Positions 1 to 5,144 of a DNA stretch of 5,145 bases are shown here, in pieces. The DNA lies in contig JADHND010000125.1 of NCBI GenBank assembly GCA_016779685.1, positions 1 to 5,145 on the forward strand. The letters are read 5' to 3'. The position numbers and the translations under genes are program-made. Position 1 is the first letter of the stretch, and the number at the start of each line of letters is the position of its first letter. This DNA comes from Shewanellaceae bacterium. GTDB lineage: Bacteria; Pseudomonadota; Gammaproteobacteria; Enterobacterales; Shewanellaceae. Under the pieces are notes generated by a model, which saw nothing but the letters and a program-made list of their open reading frames with translations, did not search any database and was not told the origin of the DNA.

Positions 1-1635
1 CCAGTTCCCCGAATAGCGTTAAGCGCCACCTTGGGAAACCTAGACGACATTCCGCAAGCATTGCGTCAGAATGCGGATATTCCCTGCACAATTTTAAAAA
101 GTGATGCCGTACAATCAGAATTGAAGTTTAAAGTGCAAGGATACGTTAACCCGTTTCAAGACACGGATGCTAAGCCGGCATTTTACCAAATGTGTGATGA
201 TTTATATCAGTTTTGCAGGGGTGGTTCTCACTTGGTTTTTGCCAATAGTCGCAAGAATACCGAGGCTATAAGCGCTCAATTAAGCGATAAGTGTGAACAA
301 GATGTCGTTCCCAATGAATTTTTTCCGCATCATGGTTCTTTACATAAACACCTTCGAGAAGCGCTGGAAGACAGGCTTCAACAAGATAACCTTCCGACTA
401 CGGCCATCTGCACCATGACGCTTGAGCTGGGTATTGATATTGGCAAGGTGGATTCCGTCATACAAGTGACACCTCCCCATTCCGTGTCATCTCTGAGGCA
501 AAGGCTCGGGCGCTCTGGTCGTAGAGGTTCACCCGCAGTTCTCAGAATGCTGATAGATGAAGATGAAATTCATGCCGATTCTCATATTGTAAATAAGCTA
601 AGAATAGGATTACTTCAGTCCTTGGCGATAACACGGCTTCTTATCATACATAAGTGGTATGAACCTGCTGACATGGGGCGTTTTCATTTTTCAACTTTGT
701 TACACCAGATTCTTGCGTTAATTGCACAATGGGGCGGTATTCGCGCAGATCAAGTTTACCGATTGCTTTGTAAGAAAGGTTGTTTTAATCATGTCACTGT
801 AGAGCAGTTTAAAAAACTACTGTCCCACATGGGGGAAGAAAACCTGATAGTGCAGCTATCGAGTGGTGAGTTGGTTTTGGGTTTAAAGGGTGAATTTTTA
901 ACCAACAAATACACTTTCTACGCCGTTTTCAAAACACCAGAGGAATTTAGAGTGATCACGGGCGATAAGACTTTGGGAACATTACCGGTCGATTCTCCAA
1001 TTCTAGAGGAACAGCATATTATTTTTACAGGTCGAAGATGGAAAGTTGAGAGCATAGACAAAGATAAAAAAATCATTCAGGTGTCACCTGCTAAGGGAGG
1101 CAAACCACCTGAATTCAGTGGCGAAGGTATGTTGGTTCACGACTTGGTTAGGCAAGAGATGTTTCGTATCTACGAAAGTGAAGATTATAGAATCCCTTCT
1201 GAACATGGTCAGGTAGATTACTTAGATGCCACAGCCAAAGCGCTTTTTGATGAGGGCTTGGAATTTTTTAAAGCAGCTTCATTAAAAGATCGCAGAATTT
1301 TTGAAAACAATGGTGATGTTTTTATTGTACCTTGGATGGGAGATAAAATAGTAAACACCATCACCGCCATGCTTATGAAGTCAGGATATACAGCTTCTGC
1401 TTTTGCTGGCGTCATTGAGGTGGAAAAAACAACTTTGCCAGAGGTCATAAATTGCCTTAAAACGATTTGCGAGGAAAATAGCATGACGAATACGGATCTC
1501 GCAATGGGTGTACCTAATATCAAAGTTGAAAAATATGATGACGCTTTACCAGAATGTTTATTGATCGAAGGATACGGTCAAAGATGTTTTGATGTTAAGA
1601 ATGCCATTCTATGGCTAAAAAAATGGCTTCCTTAA
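1..1635 (+). CDS. Lhr-like superfamily 2 ATP-dependent helicase, C-terminal part (5' end outside window)
   Basis: The frame is open from base 1, so this is the last 544 residues of a larger protein; the TTG at 31 is internal. Residues 8-10 are SAT (helicase motif III). The second RecA-like domain follows: HLVFANSRK near 76-84 (motif IV), HHGSL near 110-114, TLELGIDIG near 140-148 (motif V) and QRLGRSGRRG at 167-176 (motif VI, arginine fingers). A winged-helix-like stretch follows (about 225-300), then a region resembling the Lhr core C-terminal module, with a natural-looking end at LKKWLP. Motifs I and II (ATP binding, DEAD/DEAH) must lie to the left of the window. Lhr-type enzymes are ATP-driven 3'-5' nucleic acid translocases used in repair or, in some islands, in phage-defence operons. 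The defence role here is inference from the neighbouring restriction genes; housekeeping repair is the alternative. It is probably not cotranscribed with them: the methyltransferase runs convergently and about 450 bp of relic DNA intervenes. Confidence 0.9.
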   Translation, partial: PVPRIALSATLGNLDDIPQALRQNADIPCTILKSDAVQSELKFKVQGYVNPFQDTDAKPAFYQMCDDLYQFCRGGSHLVFANSRKNTEAISAQLSDKCEQDVVPNEFFPHHGSLHKHLREALEDRLQQDNLPTTAICTMTLELGIDIGKVDSVIQVTPPHSVSSLRQRLGRSGRRGSPAVLRMLIDEDEIHADSHIVNKLRIGLLQSLAITRLLIIHKWYEPADMGRFHFSTLLHQILALIAQWGGIRADQVYRLLCKKGCFNHVTVEQFKKLLSHMGEENLIVQLSSGELVLGLKGEFLTNKYTFYAVFKTPEEFRVITGDKTLGTLPVDSPILEEQHIIFTGRRWKVESIDKDKKIIQVSPAKGGKPPEFSGEGMLVHDLVRQEMFRIYESEDYRIPSEHGQVDYLDATAKALFDEGLEFFKAASLKDRRIFENNGDVFIVPWMGDKIVNTITAMLMKSGYTASAFAGVIEVEKTTLPEVINCLKTICEENSMTNTDLAMGVPNIKVEKYDDALPECLLIEGYGQRCFDVKNAILWLKKWLP

Positions 1636-1648
1636 TAAGAAGCCTTTA
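1618..1648. terminator. Possible bidirectional hairpin terminator at convergent gene ends
   Basis: GGCTTC (1625-1630) pairs with GAAGCC (1639-1644) across an 8-nt loop that contains the helicase stop codon. Reading leftwards on the minus strand, the hairpin is followed by a run of seven T, the usual form of an intrinsic terminator. Reading rightwards it is followed only by TTTAT. The stem is only 6 bp, so strength is uncertain. It would best serve the minus-strand relic genes that converge on the helicase. Confidence 0.4.
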
Positions 1649-1751
1649 TGTCTCTAACGTCTACCAAGAGATCATCATTTAGGGTTTTCGTTTCAGTGTC
1701 ACTCATACACACATACTTGTTGCGAACACTGATTCGTCCTGTTGTCTCCAT
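1632..1751 (-). CDS. Hypothetical 39-residue open frame antisense to the helicase end
   Basis: This frame starts with ATG directly after the TAA of the broken small gene (TAAATG, no gap) and ends inside the last four bases of the helicase gene. It reads METTGRISVRN... to ...DVRDIKASY, is polar, and has no membrane segment or motif I recognise. In the other repeat copy the same TAAATG junction leads into a csrA-like remnant. This frame may therefore be the beginning of a second gene of the same ancestral operon, or a relic. There is no ribosome-binding site of its own; translation would depend on coupling. It may not be expressed at all. Confidence 0.25.
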   Translation of the reverse strand: METTGRISVRNKYVCMSDTETKTLNDDLLVDVRDIKASY

Positions 1752-1900
1752 TTAACCCATCATGATGTCTTGACCTAAAGTCGCACGATATTGAATATAA
1801 GCATCTCTAACCTGCTTTCTTTTTAAGTTGGTTGAGATTCTATCTGGTTTAACTTAACCGCTTGCTATTTTTCTTAGACGTTCTCTGACGGCTTTTTTGA
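1749..1900. repeat. Direct repeat, left copy, flanking the restriction-modification module
   Basis: This stretch aligns without gaps to 4428-4579 in the same orientation, at a constant offset of 2679 bp. Over the 140-bp core (1761-1900) I count about 14 mismatches by eye, roughly 90% identity. The similarity fades on the right near 1900 and on the left near 1749. It corresponds to most of the small repeated gene, including its stop codon and the following ATG. Two such direct copies around a restriction module could recombine to delete or duplicate it. Confidence 0.85.
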
Positions 1901-1925
1901 CAGATTCAGCAGTAATACTAATCAT
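1752..1925 (-). pseudogene. Small repeated gene, copy A, broken by an in-frame TAA
   Basis: The ATG at 1925 follows an AAGGA-type ribosome-binding site (1936-1940) at about 10 nt. The frame gives MISITAESVKKA..., then RERLRKIASG, then a TAA at 1854-1856. It continues as VKPDRISTNLKRKQ... to a second TAA at 1752-1754. Copy B near the right side has GAA (Glu) where copy A has the first TAA, so the intact gene would encode about 57 residues, rich in Lys and Arg. I do not recognise the family. The basic helical character suggests a small nucleic-acid-binding or regulatory protein of a mobile element, which is inference. Its position ahead of a csrA remnant in copy B recalls the small lvr genes next to csrA-like lvrC in Legionella integrative elements, but I cannot confirm that identity. 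Confidence 0.6.
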
Positions 1926-1929
1926 ATGA

Positions 1930-2037
1930 TTGGATTCCTTTAGGATCGATAGTGGATTTATAAACTATAAACAGGAGTATGAAGATCTTTCAAATGTGAA
2001 GCAACTGGTCGCCATGTTAAATGATTACCCTCAATAG
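1930..2037 (+). other. Short open frame in an otherwise gene-free stretch (possible relic)
   Basis: A 35-codon frame runs from TTG to TAG. Its last part reads YEDLSNVKQLVAMLNDYPQ, which looks like the C-terminal end of a real protein, but there is no ribosome-binding site and I recognise no family. It faces away from the broken small gene and overlaps that gene's promoter. It may be a gene remnant left at the junction of the restriction cassette. From here to 2091 I see nothing else. Confidence 0.15.
1964..1993 (-). promoter_or_regulatory. Candidate sigma70-type promoter for the broken small gene
   Basis: On the minus strand, TTGAAA (1988-1993) and TATAGT (1964-1969) are separated by 18 bp; each matches five of six consensus bases. 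Transcription would start about 30 bases before the ATG at 1925, leaving room for the AAGGA site. A perfect 12-bp palindrome, AATCATATGATT (1920-1931), covers the start codon and could be an operator or chance in AT-rich DNA. Confidence 0.4.
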
Positions 2038-2091
2038 AGGTTATTTACGTACAAAGAGGCATTCCACTGATCTGAACAGCCCATCCATGAG

Positions 2092-3372
2092 CTAAGCTTG
2101 GCAAGGTAATTGTTCAATATCATTGAGCAATCTTATCAATGAGCGCCCTACTGCGGACGCTAGATTGACGGGAACTGCGTTACCAATTTGTTTATAGACT
2201 GCGCTTGTAGAACCGCAAAATTCCCATTCATCAGGAAAGGTTTGTATTCTGGCGTATTCCCTTGTTTGGAGAGGTCTGGTTTCTTCTGGATGACAACGCT
2301 CCGTTTGTTTTTGTGCAGGGGCACATGTTAAGGTTAAACTAGGCGCCTCAAGTGACAAGCGTCTGGCCATACCTGTTTTACCACCACCTAAATAAAAACT
2401 GGCTTGCATATATTCTTTTTGTAAATCCAACGGCAAATCTCTCCAATAGCCACCGGGGGGAACATGATCGAGAATGGCTTTTTTTCGGGCAGGATAGGTT
2501 TGGCCTGAAGATGGAGGAACATCGCAAGGATATAATTCTCCGGCTTTCAACGCGTCTCTTAGATTCATCATACGTTCAAAGGGCGCAGGCCAATGAAAGT
2601 TGACTTTGTTGGCGTAATCATTACGAATACCGATGAGGAACAGACGTTCTCTCTTTTGAGGTACTTTATAAAAAATAGCTTTCAGTACCCTAGGTTCGAC
2701 CAAGGTATAACCTAAATCAGCGATGACTTGTTTGATGGTTGCAATGGTTCGACCATCATCATGGTTGAGTAAGCCTCGTACATTTTCCGCCATAAACACT
2801 TTAGGCTGAAGCGTTTTAACAGCTCTAGCAAATTCAAAAAATAGTGTGCCTCGTGTATCATCAAAACCGAGTTTATGCCCTGCATAAGAGAAAGCTTGGC
2901 ATGGAAAGCCACCGGTGAGTAAGTCAACATTTTGTTGAATATTTTCAAAAGCAATATTTTGTATATCCCCATGTACCACATTCCATTCAGGTCTATTTTT
3001 TTTCAGCGTTTCACAAGCATATTTATCAACTTCATTCAGGAATAAGCTCTTGAAACCTGCTTGTTCAAGCCCAAGCGCTAACCCACCTGCACCAGCAAAC
3101 AATTCGACTAAGCCATAATGCTTCAGAGGGACTATGGCTTTTTCTGTGTGCCATGTGGTAAGCTTCATCTTCTTATATTGATCAAACTTCATAAGCTGTG
3201 ATTCCTCAAAATAAATTGTGTTACAAGCATTATTTTGAGTTTCGGCAGGTTGGATCTTTTTATTTTTTATCCACATTTCCAGTGTGCGCTTTGAAATCGA
3301 GAGTAGATCTGCGACTGCATCAAAAGATAAATACTGTGGAGATGCATGGTTCGATTTTTGGACATCTATCAT
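2092..3372 (-). CDS. DNA (cytosine-5) methyltransferase with N-terminal helix-turn-helix domain, predicted GGNCC-type
   Basis: This 426-residue modification enzyme would transfer a methyl group from S-adenosylmethionine to cytosine C5 and so protect host DNA from the adjacent endonuclease. Residues about 14-63 (YLSFDAVADLLSISKRTLEMW...) form an excisionase/MerR-like HTH. The catalytic domain follows: ELFAGAGGLALG at 90-101 (motif I, SAM binding), GGFPCQAFS at 154-162 (motif IV, catalytic Cys158), ENVRG at 196-200 (motif VI), QKRERLFLIG at 239-248 (motif VIII), a target-recognition region about 262-370, and YKQIGNAVPVNLA at 393-405 (motif X). The sequence around LTLTCAPAQKQTERCHPEETRP resembles GGNCC/GGWCC methyltransferases; exact specificity is inferred. 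The start is supported by GGAAG six bases upstream (3379-3383). No catalytic residue appears missing. The gene is divergent from the endonuclease, 101 bp away. The fused HTH suggests autorepression, as known for M.SsoII-type enzymes. Confidence 0.95.
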   Translation of the reverse strand: MIDVQKSNHASPQYLSFDAVADLLSISKRTLEMWIKNKKIQPAETQNNACNTIYFEESQLMKFDQYKKMKLTTWHTEKAIVPLKHYGLVELFAGAGGLALGLEQAGFKSLFLNEVDKYACETLKKNRPEWNVVHGDIQNIAFENIQQNVDLLTGGFPCQAFSYAGHKLGFDDTRGTLFFEFARAVKTLQPKVFMAENVRGLLNHDDGRTIATIKQVIADLGYTLVEPRVLKAIFYKVPQKRERLFLIGIRNDYANKVNFHWPAPFERMMNLRDALKAGELYPCDVPPSSGQTYPARKKAILDHVPPGGYWRDLPLDLQKEYMQASFYLGGGKTGMARRLSLEAPSLTLTCAPAQKQTERCHPEETRPLQTREYARIQTFPDEWEFCGSTSAVYKQIGNAVPVNLASAVGRSLIRLLNDIEQLPCQA

Positions 3373-3403
3373 GAGACGCTTCCAATAGAATACTTAATAT
3401 GAG

Positions 3404-3422
3404 GGATTATATCTTATGATCC
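3404..3422. promoter_or_regulatory. Imperfect palindrome, candidate operator for the methyltransferase HTH domain
   Basis: GGATTATA (3404-3411), a 3-bp spacer TCT, and TATGATCC (3415-3422) form an inverted repeat in which seven of eight positions match. The left half contains the methyltransferase -10 on the minus strand. The right half contains TATGAT, a possible -10 on the plus strand. A dimeric HTH protein bound here would block the methyltransferase promoter, and perhaps the endonuclease promoter as well. Symmetry and position are seen in the sequence; binding by the methyltransferase is inferred. Confidence 0.5.
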
Positions 3423-3434
3423 TGTCTAGGTCCA
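3406..3434 (-). promoter_or_regulatory. Methyltransferase promoter (-35 TGGACC, -10 TATAAT)
   Basis: On the minus strand, TGGACC (3429-3434; four of six bases match TTGACA) and a perfect TATAAT (3406-3411) are spaced by exactly 17 bp. Transcription would begin about 7 bases further on, giving a 5' leader of roughly 25-30 bases that contains the GGAAG ribosome-binding site. The -35 hexamer includes a GGACC (GGNCC) site. The -10 lies inside a palindrome, so both elements could be targets of self-regulation. Confidence 0.65.
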
Positions 3435-3449
3435 GCTTTTTCTTAAAAT
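3415..3449 (+). promoter_or_regulatory. Candidate -10 elements for the endonuclease gene (weak)
   Basis: Two plus-strand hexamers could act as -10: TATGAT (3415-3420), in the right arm of the palindrome, and TAAAAT (3444-3449), nearer the gene. Neither has a convincing -35 at 16-18 bp. A weak endonuclease promoter would fit the need to make less endonuclease than methyltransferase. I cannot choose between the two. Confidence 0.25.
3429..3433. other. Single GGNCC site (GGTCC) inside the divergent promoter region
   Basis: Reading the whole window by eye for GGNCC I found only this one occurrence. It overlaps the -35 of the methyltransferase promoter. GGNCC is the sequence recognised by Eco47II, the namesake of the endonuclease family seen here. 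Methylation or binding at this site could change promoter use, as described for the CfrBI system, where a recognition site lies in the promoter region. Confidence 0.6.
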
Positions 3450-3477
3450 GATAAAATTAGGTATAGACGACACATGA
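3448..3477 (+). CDS. Nine-codon upstream open frame overlapping the endonuclease start
   Basis: ATG at 3448 reads MIKLGIDDT and stops at TGA 3475-3477. The stop overlaps the endonuclease ATG (3474-3476) as ATGA, the usual arrangement for translational coupling. No clear Shine-Dalgarno sequence precedes it, so it may be translated poorly or not at all, or only from a leaderless message if TAAAAT (3444-3449) is not the promoter. The endonuclease itself has only a weak, distant AGG (3459-3461) before its start, so coupling would be meaningful if it occurs. Confidence 0.3.
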   Translation: MIKLGIDDT

Positions 3478-4202
3478 GTCCATTTAATAGACAAAAAATC
3501 AAGCAAGCTTTAACACCTGTCATTCAAAAATTAATTGACATCGAGAAGGAGCCTGTTGATTTATATAAAAATACACTGGATTGTTTTTCTGCCACTTTTG
3601 ATGCGATGACACAAGGCATAACACTGGATGATTGGGTCAAACAGGAAGCTTCCAGAAAGCGACAAAAATCCAAACAAAATGTCGTGGGTGAAATACATCA
3701 GGTGATTCTGGGTACACTCGCTGGGGTGGAGAACCTCAAGACGGGTAAAGTCGTAGACACACTCTGCCATGAAAAGAAAATAGTGGCTGAGATTAAAAAC
3801 AAACACAACACAACCAAAGGCAACCATAAGAAAAACATCTATGATGACTTAGAAAGGATGCTGGACATATACGAAGGTTATACTGGCTATTATGTTGAAA
3901 TCCTGCCTAAGTCAACCAAGCCATATAATGAATGTTTTTCCCCATCAGACAATAACGCAGCCACTGATGCTTTAAAAAAACGCCCCATCAATGAAAAGAT
4001 AAGAGTGATTGATGGCGCATCTTTTTACGAAATCATCACGGGGGATGGCGAGGCACTGAAGACATTATATGCACTACTCCCTCAAGTCATCTATGAAATA
4101 CTCGATGAAAATGAACTCTTACCACAAGCCCAATTGACTCAAATCAAAGACATTGAACATTCAGATTATTTTCATGTTTTTTTTGAGAAAGCTTATGGCT
4201 AA
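3474..4202 (+). CDS. Eco47II-like Type II restriction endonuclease (PD-(D/E)XK, predicted GGNCC)
   Basis: This 242-residue protein is predicted to cut unmethylated double-stranded DNA at the site protected by the divergent methyltransferase. The PD-(D/E)XK core is visible as Asp95 (KVVDTL) and Glu106-Ile-Lys108 (AEIKNK), with Glu73 (VGEIHQ) in the preceding helix as a probable further acidic residue. The motif EIKNKHNTTKG (106-116) and the later stretch NEKIRVIDGASFYEIITG (173-190) are what I recall of the Eco47II family, whose founder recognises GGNCC. Other GGNCC/GGWCC families (Sau96I, TdeIII, SinI) are the main alternatives. The start is the first ATG of the frame; its ribosome-binding site is weak. 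The frame is intact and of ordinary length, so an active enzyme is likely. A strong terminator follows 30 bases after the stop. Confidence 0.88.
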   Translation: MSPFNRQKIKQALTPVIQKLIDIEKEPVDLYKNTLDCFSATFDAMTQGITLDDWVKQEASRKRQKSKQNVVGEIHQVILGTLAGVENLKTGKVVDTLCHEKKIVAEIKNKHNTTKGNHKKNIYDDLERMLDIYEGYTGYYVEILPKSTKPYNECFSPSDNNAATDALKKRPINEKIRVIDGASFYEIITGDGEALKTLYALLPQVIYEILDENELLPQAQLTQIKDIEHSDYFHVFFEKAYG

Positions 4203-4232
4203 AATGATTAAAAGCGCATAGCATCATTAAGC

Positions 4233-4260
4233 AACCTAGCTCTTTTTAGAGCTAGGTTTT
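4233..4260 (+). terminator. Intrinsic terminator of the endonuclease gene
   Basis: AACCTAGCTCT (4233-4243) and AGAGCTAGGTT (4248-4258) form a perfect 11-bp stem with a TTTT loop. The right arm ends in TT and is followed by two more T, then AAAATAAA. It lies 30 bases after the endonuclease stop and would end its message. It also separates the module from the minus-strand csrA relic. Confidence 0.85.
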
Positions 4261-4286
4261 AAAATAAATCCCAAGCTAATCGTTAC

Positions 4287-4415
4287 CTATTTATCGAAAC
4301 TCACTTGCCCTTGTTGCTTCCGCAAATAAATTTCTTCTCTATCAACGCTCACTTCTTTGGGGGCATCGATGCCGATATGAACTTGGTGACAGAGTACGTC
4401 ACAGACACTGACAAA
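4287..4415 (-). pseudogene. csrA: csrA (carbon storage regulator) remnant, N-terminal part missing
   Basis: The minus-strand frame gives 42 residues ending QVHIGIDAPKEVSVDREEIY, LRKQQGQVSFDK and a TAG at 4287-4289. This is the C-terminal two thirds of CsrA: the QVxIGIDAPKEVSVxREEIY core is diagnostic of this RNA-binding regulator, which binds GGA motifs in message leaders. The upstream part is degraded: the first about 17 residues (MLILTRRxGE...) are absent. An in-frame TAG lies at 4416-4418, four codons after an ATG (4428-4430) that abuts the stop of the small repeated gene. The segment VSVCDVLCHQ is about two residues shorter than expected. It is unlikely to be functional. csrA paralogues (lvrC and relatives) are typical of Legionella integrative elements, which supports a mobile-element origin. 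Confidence 0.85.
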
Positions 4416-4427
4416 CTAAGATGTCGG

Positions 4428-4579
4428 CATTTAAGAAATCATGATGTCTTGACCTGAGGTCTCACGGTATTGAATATAAACATCTCTAATCTGCTTTCTT
4501 TTTAAGTTGGTTGAAATTCTATCTGGTTTAACTTCTCCGCTTGCTATTTTTCTTAGGCGCTCTCTGGCGGGTTTGTTGA
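4428..4579. repeat. Direct repeat, right copy, flanking the restriction-modification module
   Basis: This is the partner of 1749-1900: same orientation, constant 2679-bp offset, no gaps. On this side the adjoining DNA is a csrA remnant; on the left side it is an unrelated 39-codon frame. The divergence, about one base in ten in the core, means the copies are not a recent target-site or transposition duplication. They look more like two related element ends or an old duplication. Confidence 0.85.
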
Positions 4580-4583
4580 GAAT
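4431..4583 (-). pseudogene. Small repeated gene, copy B (start codon region lost)
   Basis: The frame is open for 50 residues (ILNKPARERLRKIASGEVKP, then DRISTNLKRKQIRDVYIQYR, ETSGQDIMIS) to TAA at 4431-4433. It differs from copy A at about seven of 43 aligned residues. It keeps Glu where copy A has a premature TAA. The N-terminus of copy A (MISITAESVKK) is not present; a TAG at 4584-4586 precedes the frame and no ATG or good ribosome-binding site is seen, so this is a 5'-truncated relic. The stop is followed without a gap by an ATG that would have begun csrA, suggesting the two were a translationally coupled pair in the ancestor. Confidence 0.6.
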
Positions 4584-4618
4584 CTAGCTGCTACTTGCTA
4601 AAGTAGTACAATTTAACC

Positions 4619-4777
4619 ATGAATAATATCTTTAATTTATTTAGTTTTGTCATGATACCTCTAAAGTTAGTCTACCTCTTTTTAACGGAAGATATAGTTG
4701 GAAATTTTATAGGGATTTTTATTTTAGTCATCATCATTACGCTGATGATTTCAATATATAAGGACAAAATTAAATAA
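4619..4777 (+). CDS. Small hypothetical membrane protein, 52 residues
   Basis: ATG at 4619 to TAA at 4775-4777. Two hydrophobic segments are visible: residues about 4-22 (IFNLFSFVMIPLKLVYLFL) and about 26-46 (IVGNFIGIFILVIIITLMI). A basic tail (YKDKIK) follows, giving a hairpin-like inner-membrane topology with little outside the membrane. There is no recognisable family and no convincing ribosome-binding site. A small membrane toxin or a phage-type accessory protein would look like this, but nothing here proves either. AT-rich DNA easily yields hydrophobic open frames, so this may be spurious. Confidence 0.4.
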   Translation: MNNIFNLFSFVMIPLKLVYLFLTEDIVGNFIGIFILVIIITLMISIYKDKIK

Positions 4778-4809
4778 TCGATATGAGTCAATAGAATTCA
4801 AGCTAAGTA

Positions 4810-4944
4810 ATGGATTTGGTTTTGAGAGAATCAGATTTGATTCAGTTTATAATCGAATGCTGTTGGGCAAATGATTTATTTTGGTACAGAATACAAGCTG
4901 AAAAAGAACGGTTCGAGTCTGCATATGAAGACAATAGCTGTTAA
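4810..4944 (+). CDS. Hypothetical 44-residue protein
   Basis: ATG at 4810 to TAA at 4942-4944, in the same direction as the small membrane protein and 32 bases after it. The sequence (MDLVLRESDLIQFIIECCWA, NDLFWYRIQAEKERFESAYE, DNSC) has a plausible amphipathic helix, an aromatic and cysteine-containing centre, and an acidic end. I recognise no family. The ribosome-binding site is poor (AAGT close to the ATG). It could be a real small gene of the element or a fragment of one. Confidence 0.3.
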   Translation: MDLVLRESDLIQFIIECCWANDLFWYRIQAEKERFESAYEDNSC

Positions 4945-4948
4945 TTAT

Positions 4949-4969
4949 GTTTTTAATATAATTAAAAAC
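4949..4969. repeat. AT-rich perfect inverted repeat
   Basis: GTTTTTAAT (4949-4957) and ATTAAAAAC (4961-4969) are perfect 9-bp arms around ATA, five bases after the stop of the 44-residue frame. It could be an operator for a downstream gene or a weak transcription stop. With only one G-C pair per arm it may also be chance. From here to about 5088 I see only AT-rich non-coding DNA. Confidence 0.35.
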
Positions 4970-5088
4970 AGTAAAATTATTTTATTTTATGTTGTTTTTT
5001 TTGAAACAAAATGTTAAAAACAATTGAAAAATACACAATCTCATCTACACCAGTATTTTGATACATCTTCACTCATTTTTACATGCAA

Positions 5089-5130
5089 TAAGGAAGCAGT
5101 TTTATGATTGAACTCACATCATCTATCTAA
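5089..5130 (+). CDS. Leader-like eight-codon open frame with a strong ribosome-binding site
   Basis: TAAGGAAG (5089-5096) is the best Shine-Dalgarno match in the right part of the window. It sits seven bases before an ATG at 5104. The frame reads MIELTSSI and stops at TAA 5128-5130, so either this is a leader peptide for a gene beyond the right edge, or it is the start of a gene broken by a frameshift or nonsense mutation. The coding part is 5104-5130. Direct evidence of translation is lacking. Confidence 0.3.
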
Positions 5131-5144
5131 TTTGAACATTAGAT
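5125..5144 (+). promoter_or_regulatory. Hairpin overlapping the end of the leader-like frame
   Basis: ATCTAAT (5125-5131) and ATTAGAT (5138-5144) are perfect 7-bp arms around a 6-base loop. The left arm contains the TAA of the eight-codon frame. A ribosome stopping there would disrupt the hairpin, a layout used by attenuators. The window ends one base later, so I cannot see whether a T-run or a gene follows. Confidence 0.25.

Noticed and set aside
1218..1523. Minus-strand open frame of 101 codons inside the helicase gene
   Set aside because: It lies wholly antisense to a clearly homologous coding region, has no motif, and its composition is what the opposite strand of the helicase would give.
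2352..2603. Plus-strand open frame of 83 codons inside the methyltransferase gene
   Set aside because: It is antisense to the target-recognition part of the methyltransferase and has no recognisable features.
2712..2981. Second minus-strand open frame of 89 codons inside the methyltransferase gene
   Set aside because: It is a shifted frame over motifs IV-VI of the methyltransferase; the intact main frame leaves no room for it.
3561..3827. Minus-strand open frame of 88 codons inside the endonuclease gene
   Set aside because: It is antisense to the catalytic core of the endonuclease. Apparent hydrophobic runs come from reading Lys/Asp-rich codons backwards.
1749..4579. Direct repeats as insertion-sequence ends or a transposon target duplication
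   Set aside because: They are about 150 bp, diverged by about 10%, contain a coding frame, and no transposase lies between them.
4949..4969. AT-rich inverted repeat as a Rho-independent terminator
   Set aside because: The stem has one G-C pair per arm and no T-run follows, so it is listed only as a repeat.
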